A program made the translations under genes and the position numbers. From Chloroflexi bacterium RBG_16_64_32 (GTDB lineage Bacteria; Chloroflexota; Dehalococcoidia; SM23-28-2; RBG-16-64-32), in the NCBI GenBank assembly GCA_001795235.1, contig MGNZ01000006.1, positions 2,401-15,322 of the forward strand: a stretch of DNA of 12,922 nt. The letters run 5' to 3'. Position 1 is the stretch's first letter. Each line of letters starts with the position of its first letter. The notes under the pieces were generated by a model. It had not been told where the DNA came from. It searched no databases and saw only the letters and a list, made by a program, of their open reading frames with translations. Shown piece after piece: positions 5,688-12,922 of this stretch.

Positions 5688-7273
5688 TGGACATTAACCT
5701 GTCAGGCGGGGAGCGAGGCGCCTTGCGGCCGGTCATCGCCCGTGCTCTTCGCTTGGCTCCCTCACCGAATCTGAGCCGGCGCTCCCTGCTGGAGGCGGTT
5801 CCCCTGATCGTCATCTGTCTCCTGCCGGTAGTCCTCTACCTTCCCTTCGTGCGCGCGCCCTTTGAGCGGGATGAGGGGGTGTATGCCACCATCGCTCAAG
5901 GCCTGCTCGATGGTCGGGTCCCGTACCGTGACCTTTTCGACAATAAGCCGCCGCTTGTTTACGGCTGGTACGCGTTCAGCTTCCTGCTCTTCGGAGAGAG
6001 TGTTGTAGCCCCGCGTATCGTTGCGGCGGTGCTTCTGTCCTTCACGACGCTGTCGCTGTTTAGTCAGGCGCGAATGATGTATCCGCGGGGCGTGGCTTAC
6101 GCAGCGGCCGGCATGTTCGCCGTCTCTACCGGCCTGCCATGGGTCGCCCTGCACGCCAATACCGAAGCCTACATGTTGCTGCCCCTCGTGGCGTCACTGC
6201 TGGCCTTCACCATCGGCATGCGCAGAGATAGTCTGCTCTGGTTCCTGCTGGCGGGCGCGCTGGGCGGGCTCGCCATGATGACCAAGCAGGTTGCGGTCTG
6301 GAACCTGATAGCGCTGGCGGTGGTGGTGTTAGGATGGGGCTGGCGGGTCAATGGAGGCGGCTGGCGCAGCGTGACCCCAGCCTTGTGCTTGGTCACGGGG
6401 GCCGCCGCCGCGACAGCCCTGGTCGCTCTGCCCTTTGTGGCCGCCGGGGCCGTTGATGATCTTGTGTACGCCAACGTTTCCTACAATTGGCTGTACGTCG
6501 GCGCCCTCTCCTTCGGTCAGCGTTTGTTCCAGATGGGCGCCTTCTTTCTGCTGTTTTTCGGGGTTGCAGCACCGCTGGTGGCGGGCGCCCTTGCTGGCCT
6601 GCTGCTGGCTTGGCGCAGAAGGAGCAGGGTTACGCACTACCTCCTCGTCCTCTGGGCCCTTGCCTCGGTTGCTGGCGTCGCCTCGGGCGGCCAGTTTTTC
6701 CCTCACTACTTCATGCAGCTCCTTCCAGCGATGGCCGTGCTCACGGCCGTGGTGATCTATGACCGCTGGCGCAGGCAGGGCATGCGTCTAATTGGCAGGC
6801 CCACACTTGTCGCGACGGCCCTCCTCATTGCCATCTCGCTTACGACGAACGCAATCCTCTACTTTACGCCTGAGGAGGCCGAACAACGCGTCTACGAGCC
6901 CATCTTCCACCAGGAGCAGTGGGAGAGCGCCAGCCGCTCTCTGGGCGCTTACATCGCCCAGCGCACCAGCCCGGAAGACACCATCTTCAACTACGGCAGA
7001 GAGGCCCAGATCTACTTCTACGCCGACCGCGGTCCCGCCGTCCCCTACTTCTACGATTGGGCTCTCTGGTACGACAAGAGCGCCCTATCGCAGACCATGG
7101 GGGCGCTGCGCCAGGAGAAACCGGTCTACATTATCGACTCCCTGCTGCCGCCGATCTTCAAGGACTACCCGCAGTACCACCCGCCGGCCTTCATGGCCCT
7201 CCTCTCGGAGGACTACGACTACGTCGGCAGGGTCTACTTCGCCGACGTCTACCGGCTGAAGGAACGTTCCTAA
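5687..7273 (+). CDS. GT39/ArnT-like membrane glycosyltransferase
   Basis: The 528-residue protein looks like a PMT/ArnT-type (GT39, PMT_2) glycosyltransferase, which moves a sugar from a polyprenyl-phosphate carrier to an acceptor on the outer face of the membrane. After a first membrane segment (about 35-55) comes FERDEGVYATIAQGLLDG (59-76), whose acidic pair D62-E63 sits where the catalytic Asp of the family lies, and then YRDLFDNKPPL (80-90). ANTEAYMLLP (157-166) and GGQFFPHYFMQLLPA (334-348) are further family-like blocks. Roughly ten hydrophobic segments end near residue 392, followed by a soluble domain of about 135 residues. ATG 5687 shares one base with the PAP2 TGA (TGATG 5685-5689); GTG 5684 would add one residue. 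AGGAGA at 5665-5670 is rather far away, so coupled reinitiation is likely. The acceptor is unknown. rodA converges from the other side, 30 bases away. Confidence 0.83.
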   Translation: MDINLSGGERGALRPVIARALRLAPSPNLSRRSLLEAVPLIVICLLPVVLYLPFVRAPFERDEGVYATIAQGLLDGRVPYRDLFDNKPPLVYGWYAFSFLLFGESVVAPRIVAAVLLSFTTLSLFSQARMMYPRGVAYAAAGMFAVSTGLPWVALHANTEAYMLLPLVASLLAFTIGMRRDSLLWFLLAGALGGLAMMTKQVAVWNLIALAVVVLGWGWRVNGGGWRSVTPALCLVTGAAAATALVALPFVAAGAVDDLVYANVSYNWLYVGALSFGQRLFQMGAFFLLFFGVAAPLVAGALAGLLLAWRRRSRVTHYLLVLWALASVAGVASGGQFFPHYFMQLLPAMAVLTAVVIYDRWRRQGMRLIGRPTLVATALLIAISLTTNAILYFTPEEAEQRVYEPIFHQEQWESASRSLGAYIAQRTSPEDTIFNYGREAQIYFYADRGPAVPYFYDWALWYDKSALSQTMGALRQEKPVYIIDSLLPPIFKDYPQYHPPAFMALLSEDYDYVGRVYFADVYRLKERS

Positions 7274-7303
7274 ACAGCATCCGGGACGGATACGGAGGCG
7301 CGC

Positions 7304-8416
7304 CTAGAACTCGATCTGGCGGTGGCGCAGGAGCACACTCTGAAGCAGCCCCATCGCCGCGAACAGCATGATCAGCGAGCTGCCTCCCTGGCTGACCAAG
7401 GGCAGAGGGATGCCCGTGACCGGCAACAGCCGTATGTTCACCGCGATGTTGATGAACACCTGGAACAGGATCATGATCGCGATCCCCGTTGCCAGCAGCC
7501 GGCCGAACTGGTCCCGGGCCAGGCTTGCCACCCGGATCGCCCGGAACAGCAGCGCCGAGAACAAGGCCAGCAGCACCAGCGCCCCGATGAGCCCCAGCTC
7601 CTCCCCCAGCACGCTGAAGATGTAGTCCGTCGTCGGCGTCTGCAGGAAATCAAGCTGTGTCTGGCTGCCCTCGGTCAGCCCCTTGCCGAAGATGCCGCCG
7701 GAGCCGACGCTGATCTCCGCCTGGAGGATGTTGAAGCCACCGCCGAGCGGGTCCGAGTTGGGGTTGAAGAACAGCGCGATACGCTCCCGCTGGTAATCGC
7801 CGAGCACCGCCAGAGTGACGAACGGTATCGCCGCCAGAAGGAACCCTCCGAGCAGAAGGACGTGTCGCGGCCGCGCTCCCGCCACCAGCACCATCCCCAC
7901 CCAGGTGGCGCCGAAGATGATGGCCGTCCCCATGTCCGGCTCAGCCATGACCAACACTGCCGGCAGCAGGGCCAGCGCCAACGACGTCAAGAAAACCCGC
8001 ACGCGGGTGATCTGGTGCTGCTGGTCGGCGAGGTAGCGGGCTAGAGCGACGATGGTGAGGAGCTTGGCCACCTCAGAGGCCTGTACCTGTGTGCCGGCGA
8101 TGGTGATCCAGCGCCGCGAGCCGAAGGCGCTCTCGCCCATGACGAGCACCGCCACGAGGATCAGGATCGCCAGCACGTACAGCGCCGGCGCCATCTGCCG
8201 GAATACCCGGTAGTCCATCCAGGCCACAATCCCCATTGCCGCCAGGCCGAACAGGGCGAATAGCGCTTGCTTGGCGACCGGGTGGCTGAGCCCAACGATG
8301 CCTTCCGGGTAGGCCGTCAGCGAGGCGCTGTAGATGAGCAGGGCTCCGTATGCCACCAGCGCCCCCGTTAGCAGCAGCAGCGCGTAGTCGAAGTGGCGGA
8401 CGGCGCGGAACGCCAC
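7304..8416 (-). CDS. rodA: Rod-shape SEDS peptidoglycan glycosyltransferase RodA
   Basis: RodA polymerises lipid II into glycan strands for side-wall growth, working as a pair with PBP2. The 370-residue protein has about ten hydrophobic segments. Family landmarks include FGSRRWI (98-104), AEPDMGTA (159-166), the long external loop with GGGFNILQAEISVGSGGIFGKG (225-246), TPTTDYIFSVLGEELG (260-275, with D264 at the place of the essential SEDS aspartate) and GIPLPLVSQGGSS (335-347). An oddity is QASE at 112-115, where most RodA and FtsW proteins that I recall have QPSE. RodA rather than FtsW is supported by its place directly after the PBP2 gene. It starts at GTG 8416-8414, overlapping the PBP2 stop by one base (TAGTG on the minus strand). 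It is the last gene of the mre operon; no strong terminator follows. Confidence 0.95.
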   Translation of the reverse strand: MAFRAVRHFDYALLLLTGALVAYGALLIYSASLTAYPEGIVGLSHPVAKQALFALFGLAAMGIVAWMDYRVFRQMAPALYVLAILILVAVLVMGESAFGSRRWITIAGTQVQASEVAKLLTIVALARYLADQQHQITRVRVFLTSLALALLPAVLVMAEPDMGTAIIFGATWVGMVLVAGARPRHVLLLGGFLLAAIPFVTLAVLGDYQRERIALFFNPNSDPLGGGFNILQAEISVGSGGIFGKGLTEGSQTQLDFLQTPTTDYIFSVLGEELGLIGALVLLALFSALLFRAIRVASLARDQFGRLLATGIAIMILFQVFINIAVNIRLLPVTGIPLPLVSQGGSSLIMLFAAMGLLQSVLLRHRQIEF

Positions 8417-10329
8417 TACTCGGTCTCCTCCGGCTTCTGCGCCAGTTGCGGGCCGTGGAAGTAGTAGTCCAGTATCTGCGCGCCCACGGGTGCGGCATCG
8501 CTGCCTCCCCCGCCGCGCTGCAAGAACACCACAACCGCAACCTCCGGATCGTCGTAGGGCGCGAATCCGACGTACCAGCCGTGGGTATCGTAGGAGCCGT
8601 CAACATGCTGCGGCCCGAACTCCGCTGTTCCTGTCTTGCCCGCCACCTCGACCCCCGGCACGGCTCCACCCTTGGCCACACCATCAGCTACCGATTGGCG
8701 CATCGCCTCTTTTACGATGTCTAGGTAGCCTTGGTCGACCGGCACCGTACGCCGCACGCTCTTCTCAAACCGCTGGAGCACATTGCCGTGGCTGTCCTGG
8801 ATCTCCCGCAGCAGGTGCGGCGTCAGCACGGTGCCGCCGTTACCGATCGCGGAAACGGCGGCGATAAGCTGGAGCGGCGTCGCTGACAGGTAGCCCTGAC
8901 CGATGCCGAAGTTATAGGTGTCGCCTATCGTCCAGGGCTGGTCGATCGTTTCCTCTTTCCACTGAGCATCCGGCACCACGCCGGCCGACTCCCCCGGTAG
9001 GTCCACGCCCGTCGGCTCGCCGAAGCCGAAGGCGCGAGCGTACTGGGCCACTCGCGCCTCGCCGAGGCCGACGAACCCCTCGTCGGCCTTGCCGCCGGCC
9101 AGGTAGTAGAAGTACACGTCGGAAGACTTGGCGATCCCACCGTAGAAATCCAGTGCGCCCAAGGCCGCCCAATCATCGTATTTGTACACAACGTTGGGGT
9201 CGTACTCGTTCTGCACCGTGATGTAGCCGCGACTGACGATGGTCGTGCCGGTAGAGGCGATCCCCTCCTGCAGGGCCGCCGCGCCGACTATAGTCTTGAA
9301 CGTGCTACCCGGCGCGTATCTCTCGGCGATTGCATGGTTCAGCAGGGGCTTGCCGGGGCCCTCCACCAGGGCGGCCAACTCCTCGTCGCTGAGGGGGCCC
9401 GAGAACACGTTGTTATCGAACCCCGGCAGCGACACCATCGCCAGCAGCTCTCCCGTGCGAATGTCCATCACTACCGCGGCGGCGTTGTCGCCGTCAGTGG
9501 TGAACTCTTCGAGCGTCTCCTTCACCTTCCTCTGGAGGTCTAGGTCGATGGTGAGAACCGGGTTGGACCCGTCCAGCGCCCTCCGCTCCGAGATCACTCT
9601 GAGCTCGCGCCCCAGGGCGTCGACCTCGATGAGCTTCTTGCCCGGCCTCCCGCGGAGGACGGACTCATAGGTGAGCTCAATGCCCGTCTTACCGATGTAG
9701 TCCTGCAGCAGGTAGCCCTGGTCCCGCAATTCCTCGTACTCATCTTGGGAGATGGACCCCACGTATCCCAGCACGTGCGCGAGGAGGGGGCCCTCGAGGT
9801 ACCGCCGGGTCGGCTCCACCTGAAGCTCCAGGCCCGGCGTGACCGGCTCCAGCTCCCGCAGCATCAGCGCCGTATCGCCATCGATGTCCGCCTTGATCGT
9901 TACCGGCTCGAAGCGGCCGTTCTTTTCGATCCCGGCCGCCACCTTCGTCTCAATCTCGTCGGTAGTCACGCCGGTCAGTCTCTCCAGCTGCCGGTACACT
10001 CCCACTTCGCCTCTATCCGGCAGGTGTCCCGGAACGACGGCCGCCGAGAACCGGGCGGCGTTTGTCACCAGCGGCCGCCCTTCGCGATCAAGGATGAGCC
10101 CGCGCGCCGGCGGCATCTGCACCTCTCGCAGAGCGTTTATCTCGGACTGGCGCGCGTAATCATCGCCCTTGACCACCTGCAGCCGCACGAGCTGGACGAT
10201 GAGGATGCCAAACAGGAGGATAACCAGCGCCCGCAGCAGGGCGAAGACCGGGTGGCCGCGGCCCGGCGGCCCTTGCCTGGCACGCTGTCGCTCCCGCTCC
10301 CGACCTTTCGGCTCCAGGTAGGGGTCCAT
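8416..10329 (-). CDS. mrdA: Penicillin-binding protein 2 (elongasome transpeptidase)
   Basis: This class B penicillin-binding protein cross-links new glycan during cell elongation, together with RodA. It is 637 residues long, typical for PBP2. A basic cytoplasmic tail (about 1-25) precedes one membrane anchor (28-50). The pedestal domain begins with PPARGLILDREG (73-84). The transpeptidase domain carries all three active-site motifs: S342-T-F-K345, S402-S-D404 and K565-T-G567. The SxD form of the second motif is usual for PBP2, as opposed to SxN. A GFDNN stretch near 303 and the motif GIGQGYLSATPLQL (475-488) are also typical. ATG 10329-10327 lies six bases after the mreD stop, with little Shine-Dalgarno complementarity, so translation is probably coupled to mreD. 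At the other end its TAG shares a base with the rodA GTG. Confidence 0.96.
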   Translation of the reverse strand: MDPYLEPKGRERERQRARQGPPGRGHPVFALLRALVILLFGILIVQLVRLQVVKGDDYARQSEINALREVQMPPARGLILDREGRPLVTNAARFSAAVVPGHLPDRGEVGVYRQLERLTGVTTDEIETKVAAGIEKNGRFEPVTIKADIDGDTALMLRELEPVTPGLELQVEPTRRYLEGPLLAHVLGYVGSISQDEYEELRDQGYLLQDYIGKTGIELTYESVLRGRPGKKLIEVDALGRELRVISERRALDGSNPVLTIDLDLQRKVKETLEEFTTDGDNAAAVVMDIRTGELLAMVSLPGFDNNVFSGPLSDEELAALVEGPGKPLLNHAIAERYAPGSTFKTIVGAAALQEGIASTGTTIVSRGYITVQNEYDPNVVYKYDDWAALGALDFYGGIAKSSDVYFYYLAGGKADEGFVGLGEARVAQYARAFGFGEPTGVDLPGESAGVVPDAQWKEETIDQPWTIGDTYNFGIGQGYLSATPLQLIAAVSAIGNGGTVLTPHLLREIQDSHGNVLQRFEKSVRRTVPVDQGYLDIVKEAMRQSVADGVAKGGAVPGVEVAGKTGTAEFGPQHVDGSYDTHGWYVGFAPYDDPEVAVVVFLQRGGGGSDAAPVGAQILDYYFHGPQLAQKPEETE

Positions 10330-10335
10330 ACAGGT

Positions 10336-10854
10336 CTACAATCGCACTGCCGAACCGACGCCGAAGCTCACGGCCTTGGGACGCGGGCTCATCCAGCGCA
10401 TCGGTGGGTATACGATGGCGGCGAACAGAGCGTTCACCAGCATCGAGGGCACTGCCACCCGCAGCAGAGCCGTTCCCCACGGCACGCCATCGCCGATCGC
10501 GGTCAGCACCGCCATGCTGACCAAGGCGTAGGCCAGGCTCGCGGACGCCACTACGGCCAGGGCCGGCAGGAATTCGCTCTCCACTGGACGGAGTTCGCGG
10601 GCCACGGCCAAGAGCACGATCGGCGACAACGCCAGCACAGAGGTGCCCACAGGGTCGCTGGTCGTCAGGTCGCGCAGGACGCCTGCTATCGGCACGACAA
10701 CCATGGCCTCGCCCTGGCCGCGGACCACGGCCCAGCAGGCGGTGAAGATGAGCACGAGATCGGGGGTCACCCCCAGCACTTTCACGCTGGGCATCGCGGA
10801 GGCGGCCAGCATGGCGCACGAAAGCGCGCCGGCGAACGCGACGAGGTACTTCAC
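10336..10854 (-). CDS. mreD: Rod-shape-determining membrane protein MreD
   Basis: MreD is a small integral membrane subunit of the elongation complex that binds MreC. The 172-residue length is normal. About five hydrophobic segments are visible, with TPDLVLIFTACWAVVRGQ (30-47) and GVLRDLTTSDPVGTSVLAL (58-76) matching the family's usual layout of a PDL-containing segment followed by a G-x-x-x-D-x-x-x-x-x-P-x-G loop. The sequence family diverges strongly, so position between mreC and mrdA is important evidence. It starts at GTG 10854-10852 and overlaps the mreC TGA by four bases (GTGA on the minus strand), a classic coupling arrangement. Its stop lies six bases before the mrdA ATG. Confidence 0.9.
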   Translation of the reverse strand: MKYLVAFAGALSCAMLAASAMPSVKVLGVTPDLVLIFTACWAVVRGQGEAMVVVPIAGVLRDLTTSDPVGTSVLALSPIVLLAVARELRPVESEFLPALAVVASASLAYALVSMAVLTAIGDGVPWGTALLRVAVPSMLVNALFAAIVYPPMRWMSPRPKAVSFGVGSAVRL

Positions 10855-11684
10855 GGGCCGGCCAGCCTCGCCGGGAGAAAGCTGGTGATCACGAGGACCG
10901 TATCCAGGGTCGAGAGGTCCGCCGCCGGCTCCAGAGTAGCCTTTCTGAACACTGCCTGCGGCTTCTCCTCCACTGACTTAGCGCTGCCCAAGAGTAGCGC
11001 CCGTGGGTAATTGCCGCCCAGGCCGGAGGTTGTCACGAGGTCTCCCTCCCCTATCTTGGCATCGGCGGGGAGCATCTCGAGCGTCAGGTCCCCTCGCAGA
11101 CCACCCGTAGCCACGCCGCGAGCCAGGGAGCCTCCCTCTTCGCCCTCCGAGAGGACTACGACGTTCACAGCGCTGTTGGGATCCGTGATCAGCCGCAGCC
11201 AGGCGAAATCTTCGTACACCCGAGAGACCGTCCCCACCAGGCCGCCGCCCTTCGACAGCACGACCATCCCCTCGTCGAGACCGTCCTCGGCGCCGCGGTC
11301 TATCGCCAGAGCGCGCTTGAGGCCCGACGGATCCTGGGCGATGATGTCCGCCACCACAAATTGGTCCTCGGGCCGGCCCTGCTTGACGCCAAGGGCCTCC
11401 TCCAGCTCTTGCGCCCGTCGCTGGGCGTCCTCGCCAGTGGCTATCTCCGTCTGCAGCAGCTCGATCTCTTCGCGCAGCCGTTCATTTTCACGCTCCAGGT
11501 CACGGTTAAAGGCTCCCTTGAAAAAGTCGGATATGGAGTCGGCGAGCTCTCGCAGCCCGTTCTCAACGGGCGCAGCGATGGTGAGGGACGTGTTCTGCAA
11601 CGGATCCAGTGTTCGGTTCTGGGAGAGGGTGATGCTGAGCAGGCTAATGCTCACAACCGCCAGCGTCCACCAGAGCAGTCGCAT
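10851..11684 (-). CDS. mreC: Rod-shape-determining scaffold protein MreC
   Basis: MreC is the membrane-anchored scaffold that links MreB filaments to PBP2 and RodA. At 277 residues it is of usual size. A single hydrophobic anchor (about 4-20) is followed by a region of heptad-like charged residues, ERENERLREEIELLQTEIA (64-82) and on to about 100, which should form the dimerising coiled coil. The rest forms the paired beta-barrel part facing outside, with the family blocks DRGAEDGLDEGM (129-140), GLVGTV (148-153), TSGLGGNYPRALLLG (219-233; usually PKGLLLG) and EPAADLSTLDTVLVI (252-266). The ATG at 11684-11682 is preceded by GGAGG (11699-11695), ten bases away. It is separated from mreB by 58 bases without an evident terminator or promoter, and overlaps mreD by four bases. 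Confidence 0.94.
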   Translation of the reverse strand: MRLLWWTLAVVSISLLSITLSQNRTLDPLQNTSLTIAAPVENGLRELADSISDFFKGAFNRDLERENERLREEIELLQTEIATGEDAQRRAQELEEALGVKQGRPEDQFVVADIIAQDPSGLKRALAIDRGAEDGLDEGMVVLSKGGGLVGTVSRVYEDFAWLRLITDPNSAVNVVVLSEGEEGGSLARGVATGGLRGDLTLEMLPADAKIGEGDLVTTSGLGGNYPRALLLGSAKSVEEKPQAVFRKATLEPAADLSTLDTVLVITSFLPARLAGP

Positions 11685-11742
11685 CGTTCAATGGCCTCCC
11701 CGCACCCCGCCTACCGGCGACAGTGGCGCTGTGCGCAGGCGT

Positions 11743-12807
11743 CTAGCGCGGAGCCCTACGGGTATTAAGCCTCGCCTGCACCTTCTGCAGGACTGCTGCC
11801 TCTTCAAGCACCTCGCCGGCTCCCCGGACAACGCACGTCAGCGGGTCCTCCCCCACGTATACGGGGAACCGGGTCTCCTGGGCCAGGCGGCGGTCCAGCC
11901 CCCTAAGAAGGGCGCCGCCACCGGCCAGCACGATGCCGCGACTCATGATGTCCGCCACCAGCTCCGGCGGCGTGATCTCAATCGTCTGGCGCACGGCATC
12001 GACGATGGCGTTCACCGTCCCCAACAGGGCGTCGCGGACCTCCACGCTACTCACCTCGACGGCTTTTGGAAGGCCCGTGGCCAGGTCGCGACCCTTGAGC
12101 TCAACCGTAACCTCGTGCTCCAGCGGGTAGGCGGAACCGGCGTCGATCTTGACTTCCTCCGCCGTCCGTTCGCCGATGAGCATATTGTGCACTTGCCGAG
12201 CGTAAGCCACGATCTCCTGGTCCATCTCGTCGCCGGCTATGCGGTTCGAGGTGGAGACGACGATGCCTCCCATCGAGATTACCGCCACCTCTGTCGTGCC
12301 GCCTCCGACGTCGACGATCATGGAGCCTCCCGGCTCCATGACGGGCAGGCCTGCCCCGATGGCGGCCGCCATCGGCTCCTCCACCAGGTAGGCGGCGCGC
12401 GCGCCGGCGTTGATGGCGGCGTCGTGCACGGCCCGCTTCTCCACCTCCGTCACGCCGGAGGGAATACCAATCGCAACCCGGGGCCTCGGCAGCCCGAAAT
12501 CGAAACGGTCGTGCACGGACCGGATGAAGTAGTGCAGCATTTTCTCGGTGACGGCGAAATCGGAGATGACGCCGTCCCGCAGGGGCCGCACCGCCACTAT
12601 GTCGGCCGGTGTGCGCCCCACCATACGCTTGGCCTCCGCGCCGATGGCCAGGATCTTCCTGTTCACACGGTCGATTGCGACCACCGAGGGTTCGTCAATG
12701 ACTATGCCGCGGCCCTTGACCATCACCAAGGTGTTCGCTGTACCCAGGTCTATGGCCACATCGTGGGAGAACAAGCCCAGCAGGGCGTTGAGCGGATTGA
12801 AGGGCAA
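11743..12807 (-). CDS. mreB: Rod-shape-determining actin-like protein MreB
   Basis: MreB is the bacterial actin that orients the wall-elongation machinery. The 354-residue protein has the actin-fold nucleotide motifs: phosphate-1 DLGTANT (20-26), VEEP with E144 at the hydrolysis site, phosphate-2 DVGGGTTE (166-173), IGERTAEEVK (211-220) and the adenosine motif AGGGAL (295-300). The first 13 residues, including PLNALLGLF, could form the amphipathic membrane-binding helix known from other MreB proteins. The start is TTG 12807-12805, chosen because GGGAGGAA (12818-12811) lies five bases upstream of it and because it gives the normal N-terminus. It is the first gene of the operon, about 29 bases after the predicted transcription start. 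The tail LNTRRAPR is basic and family-atypical, but nothing suggests loss of function. Confidence 0.97.
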   Translation of the reverse strand: MPFNPLNALLGLFSHDVAIDLGTANTLVMVKGRGIVIDEPSVVAIDRVNRKILAIGAEAKRMVGRTPADIVAVRPLRDGVISDFAVTEKMLHYFIRSVHDRFDFGLPRPRVAIGIPSGVTEVEKRAVHDAAINAGARAAYLVEEPMAAAIGAGLPVMEPGGSMIVDVGGGTTEVAVISMGGIVVSTSNRIAGDEMDQEIVAYARQVHNMLIGERTAEEVKIDAGSAYPLEHEVTVELKGRDLATGLPKAVEVSSVEVRDALLGTVNAIVDAVRQTIEITPPELVADIMSRGIVLAGGGALLRGLDRRLAQETRFPVYVGEDPLTCVVRGAGEVLEEAAVLQKVQARLNTRRAPR

Positions 12808-12810
12808 CCT

Positions 12811-12818
12811 TTCCTCCC
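12811..12818 (-). promoter_or_regulatory. Ribosome binding site that fixes the mreB TTG start
   Basis: Read on the minus strand, GGGAGGAA runs from 12818 to 12811, and GGAGG ends five bases before the TTG at 12807. It is the strongest Shine-Dalgarno in the window and decides for the rare TTG start over later codons, which would cut into the conserved actin fold. Confidence 0.8.
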
Positions 12819-12842
12819 GGTCCTGAGGCAGAGACCTAGCGC

Positions 12843-12871
12843 ATTATACCGTCTGCCGCAAATAGCCGCAA
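12843..12871 (-). promoter_or_regulatory. Predicted sigma70-type promoter of the mre operon
   Basis: On the minus strand, TTGCGG (12871-12866) and a perfect TATAAT (12848-12843) are 17 bases apart. Transcription would begin near 12836, giving a leader of about 29 bases before the mreB TTG with the Shine-Dalgarno inside it. The -35 is weak (three of six), but the octamer TTTGCGGC is repeated around it, which could allow a neighbouring -35 or bind a factor. Confidence 0.75.
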
Positions 12872-12872
12872 A
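12855..12872. repeat. Direct octamer repeat around the mre -35 box
   Basis: GCCGCAAA occurs at 12855-12862 and again at 12865-12872, separated by TA. The spacing of ten bases puts both copies on the same face of the helix. One copy overlaps the -35 box and the other lies in the spacer of the promoter. It may be a regulator site or chance. Confidence 0.5.
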
Positions 12873-12922
12873 AGACTGTACTCGTTCACTACATATGAGA
12901 CAGCGCCACTGCAGGGGCCGCC
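12873..12922. other. Right edge of window, upstream of the mre promoter, no gene assigned
   Basis: These 50 bases hold no recognisable gene. An imperfect dyad, TGTA (12877-12880) with TACA (12890-12893), lies just upstream of the mre -35 region. A plus-strand frame opens at ATG 12894 and is still open at the edge, but 29 bases cannot show whether a divergent gene begins there. Confidence 0.35.

Noticed and set aside
7259..7291. Palindrome AGGAACGTTCCT (7260-7271) and small hairpin ATCCG-GGA-CGGAT (7279-7291) between the convergent GT39 and rodA genes
   Set aside because: Considered as a bidirectional terminator. The palindrome has no loop and no T-run, and the hairpin has only five pairs with a three-base loop, so support is too weak.
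7322..8044. Plus-strand open frame of 240 codons opposite rodA
   Set aside because: Antisense to a well-supported membrane protein gene; Gln/Arg/His-rich composition typical of a shadow.
9745..11010. Long plus-strand open frame of 421 codons
   Set aside because: It lies antisense to mrdA, mreD and mreC, which have complete family motifs. Its composition (rich in His, Gln, Arg, Gly) is what the complement of GC-rich coding DNA yields.
12894..12922. Possible start of a divergent gene at ATG 12894
   Set aside because: Only nine codons are visible, with no clear Shine-Dalgarno or promoter; nothing supports coding.

Overview
This is a GC-rich bacterial chromosome segment made almost entirely of housekeeping genes packed edge to edge. 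I see no insertion sequences, phage genes, CRISPR arrays, tRNAs or rRNAs. The gene set fits a rod-shaped, peptidoglycan-bearing bacterium outside the Proteobacteria: a ClpC-type (not ClpA/B-type) unfoldase next to radA, a small split-barrel FMN/F420-type protein, and a complete mreB-mreC-mreD-mrdA-rodA elongation cluster. My best guess is a member of the Chloroflexota (Dehalococcoidia-like), based on remembered resemblance of ClpC and MreB and on a short dispersed-repeat motif. This is inference; a marker-gene tree would be needed to confirm it.

Left part, plus strand (1-4623): the acidic C-terminal tail of an unidentified protein, then clpC (proteolysis and stress), an intrinsic terminator, a promoter, radA (recombination repair) and a one-base-overlapping gene for a PPOX-class split-barrel protein. 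clpC followed by radA recalls the ctsR-mcsA-mcsB-clpC-radA order of Firmicutes, but ctsR, mcsA and mcsB are not in the visible upstream DNA and disA does not follow radA.

Middle part, plus strand (4624-7273): a good sigma70-type promoter leads into a 38-codon remnant that looks like the N-terminus of an alpha/beta hydrolase of the kind often fused to LuxR or adenylate cyclase domains. Its stop codon lies just before a PAP2/AUR1-like membrane phosphatase-transferase gene, which overlaps a GT39/ArnT-like membrane glycosyltransferase gene. The pair looks like a small envelope lipid or glycan module.

Right part, minus strand (7304-12922): one operon read right to left from a promoter with a perfect TATAAT box: mreB (TTG start with a strong Shine-Dalgarno), mreC, mreD, mrdA (PBP2) and rodA. 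From mreC onward the genes overlap or lie within 6 bases. Together they encode the cytoskeletal filament, its membrane scaffold, and the transpeptidase-glycosyltransferase pair that builds the lateral wall. The GT39 gene and rodA converge with only 30 bases between them.

I found no convincing previously undescribed system. The items most worth a second look are the promoter-proximal hydrolase remnant, which may now serve as an upstream ORF; the repeat-like motif read through as the N-terminus of RadA; and the VQASE variant in RodA.
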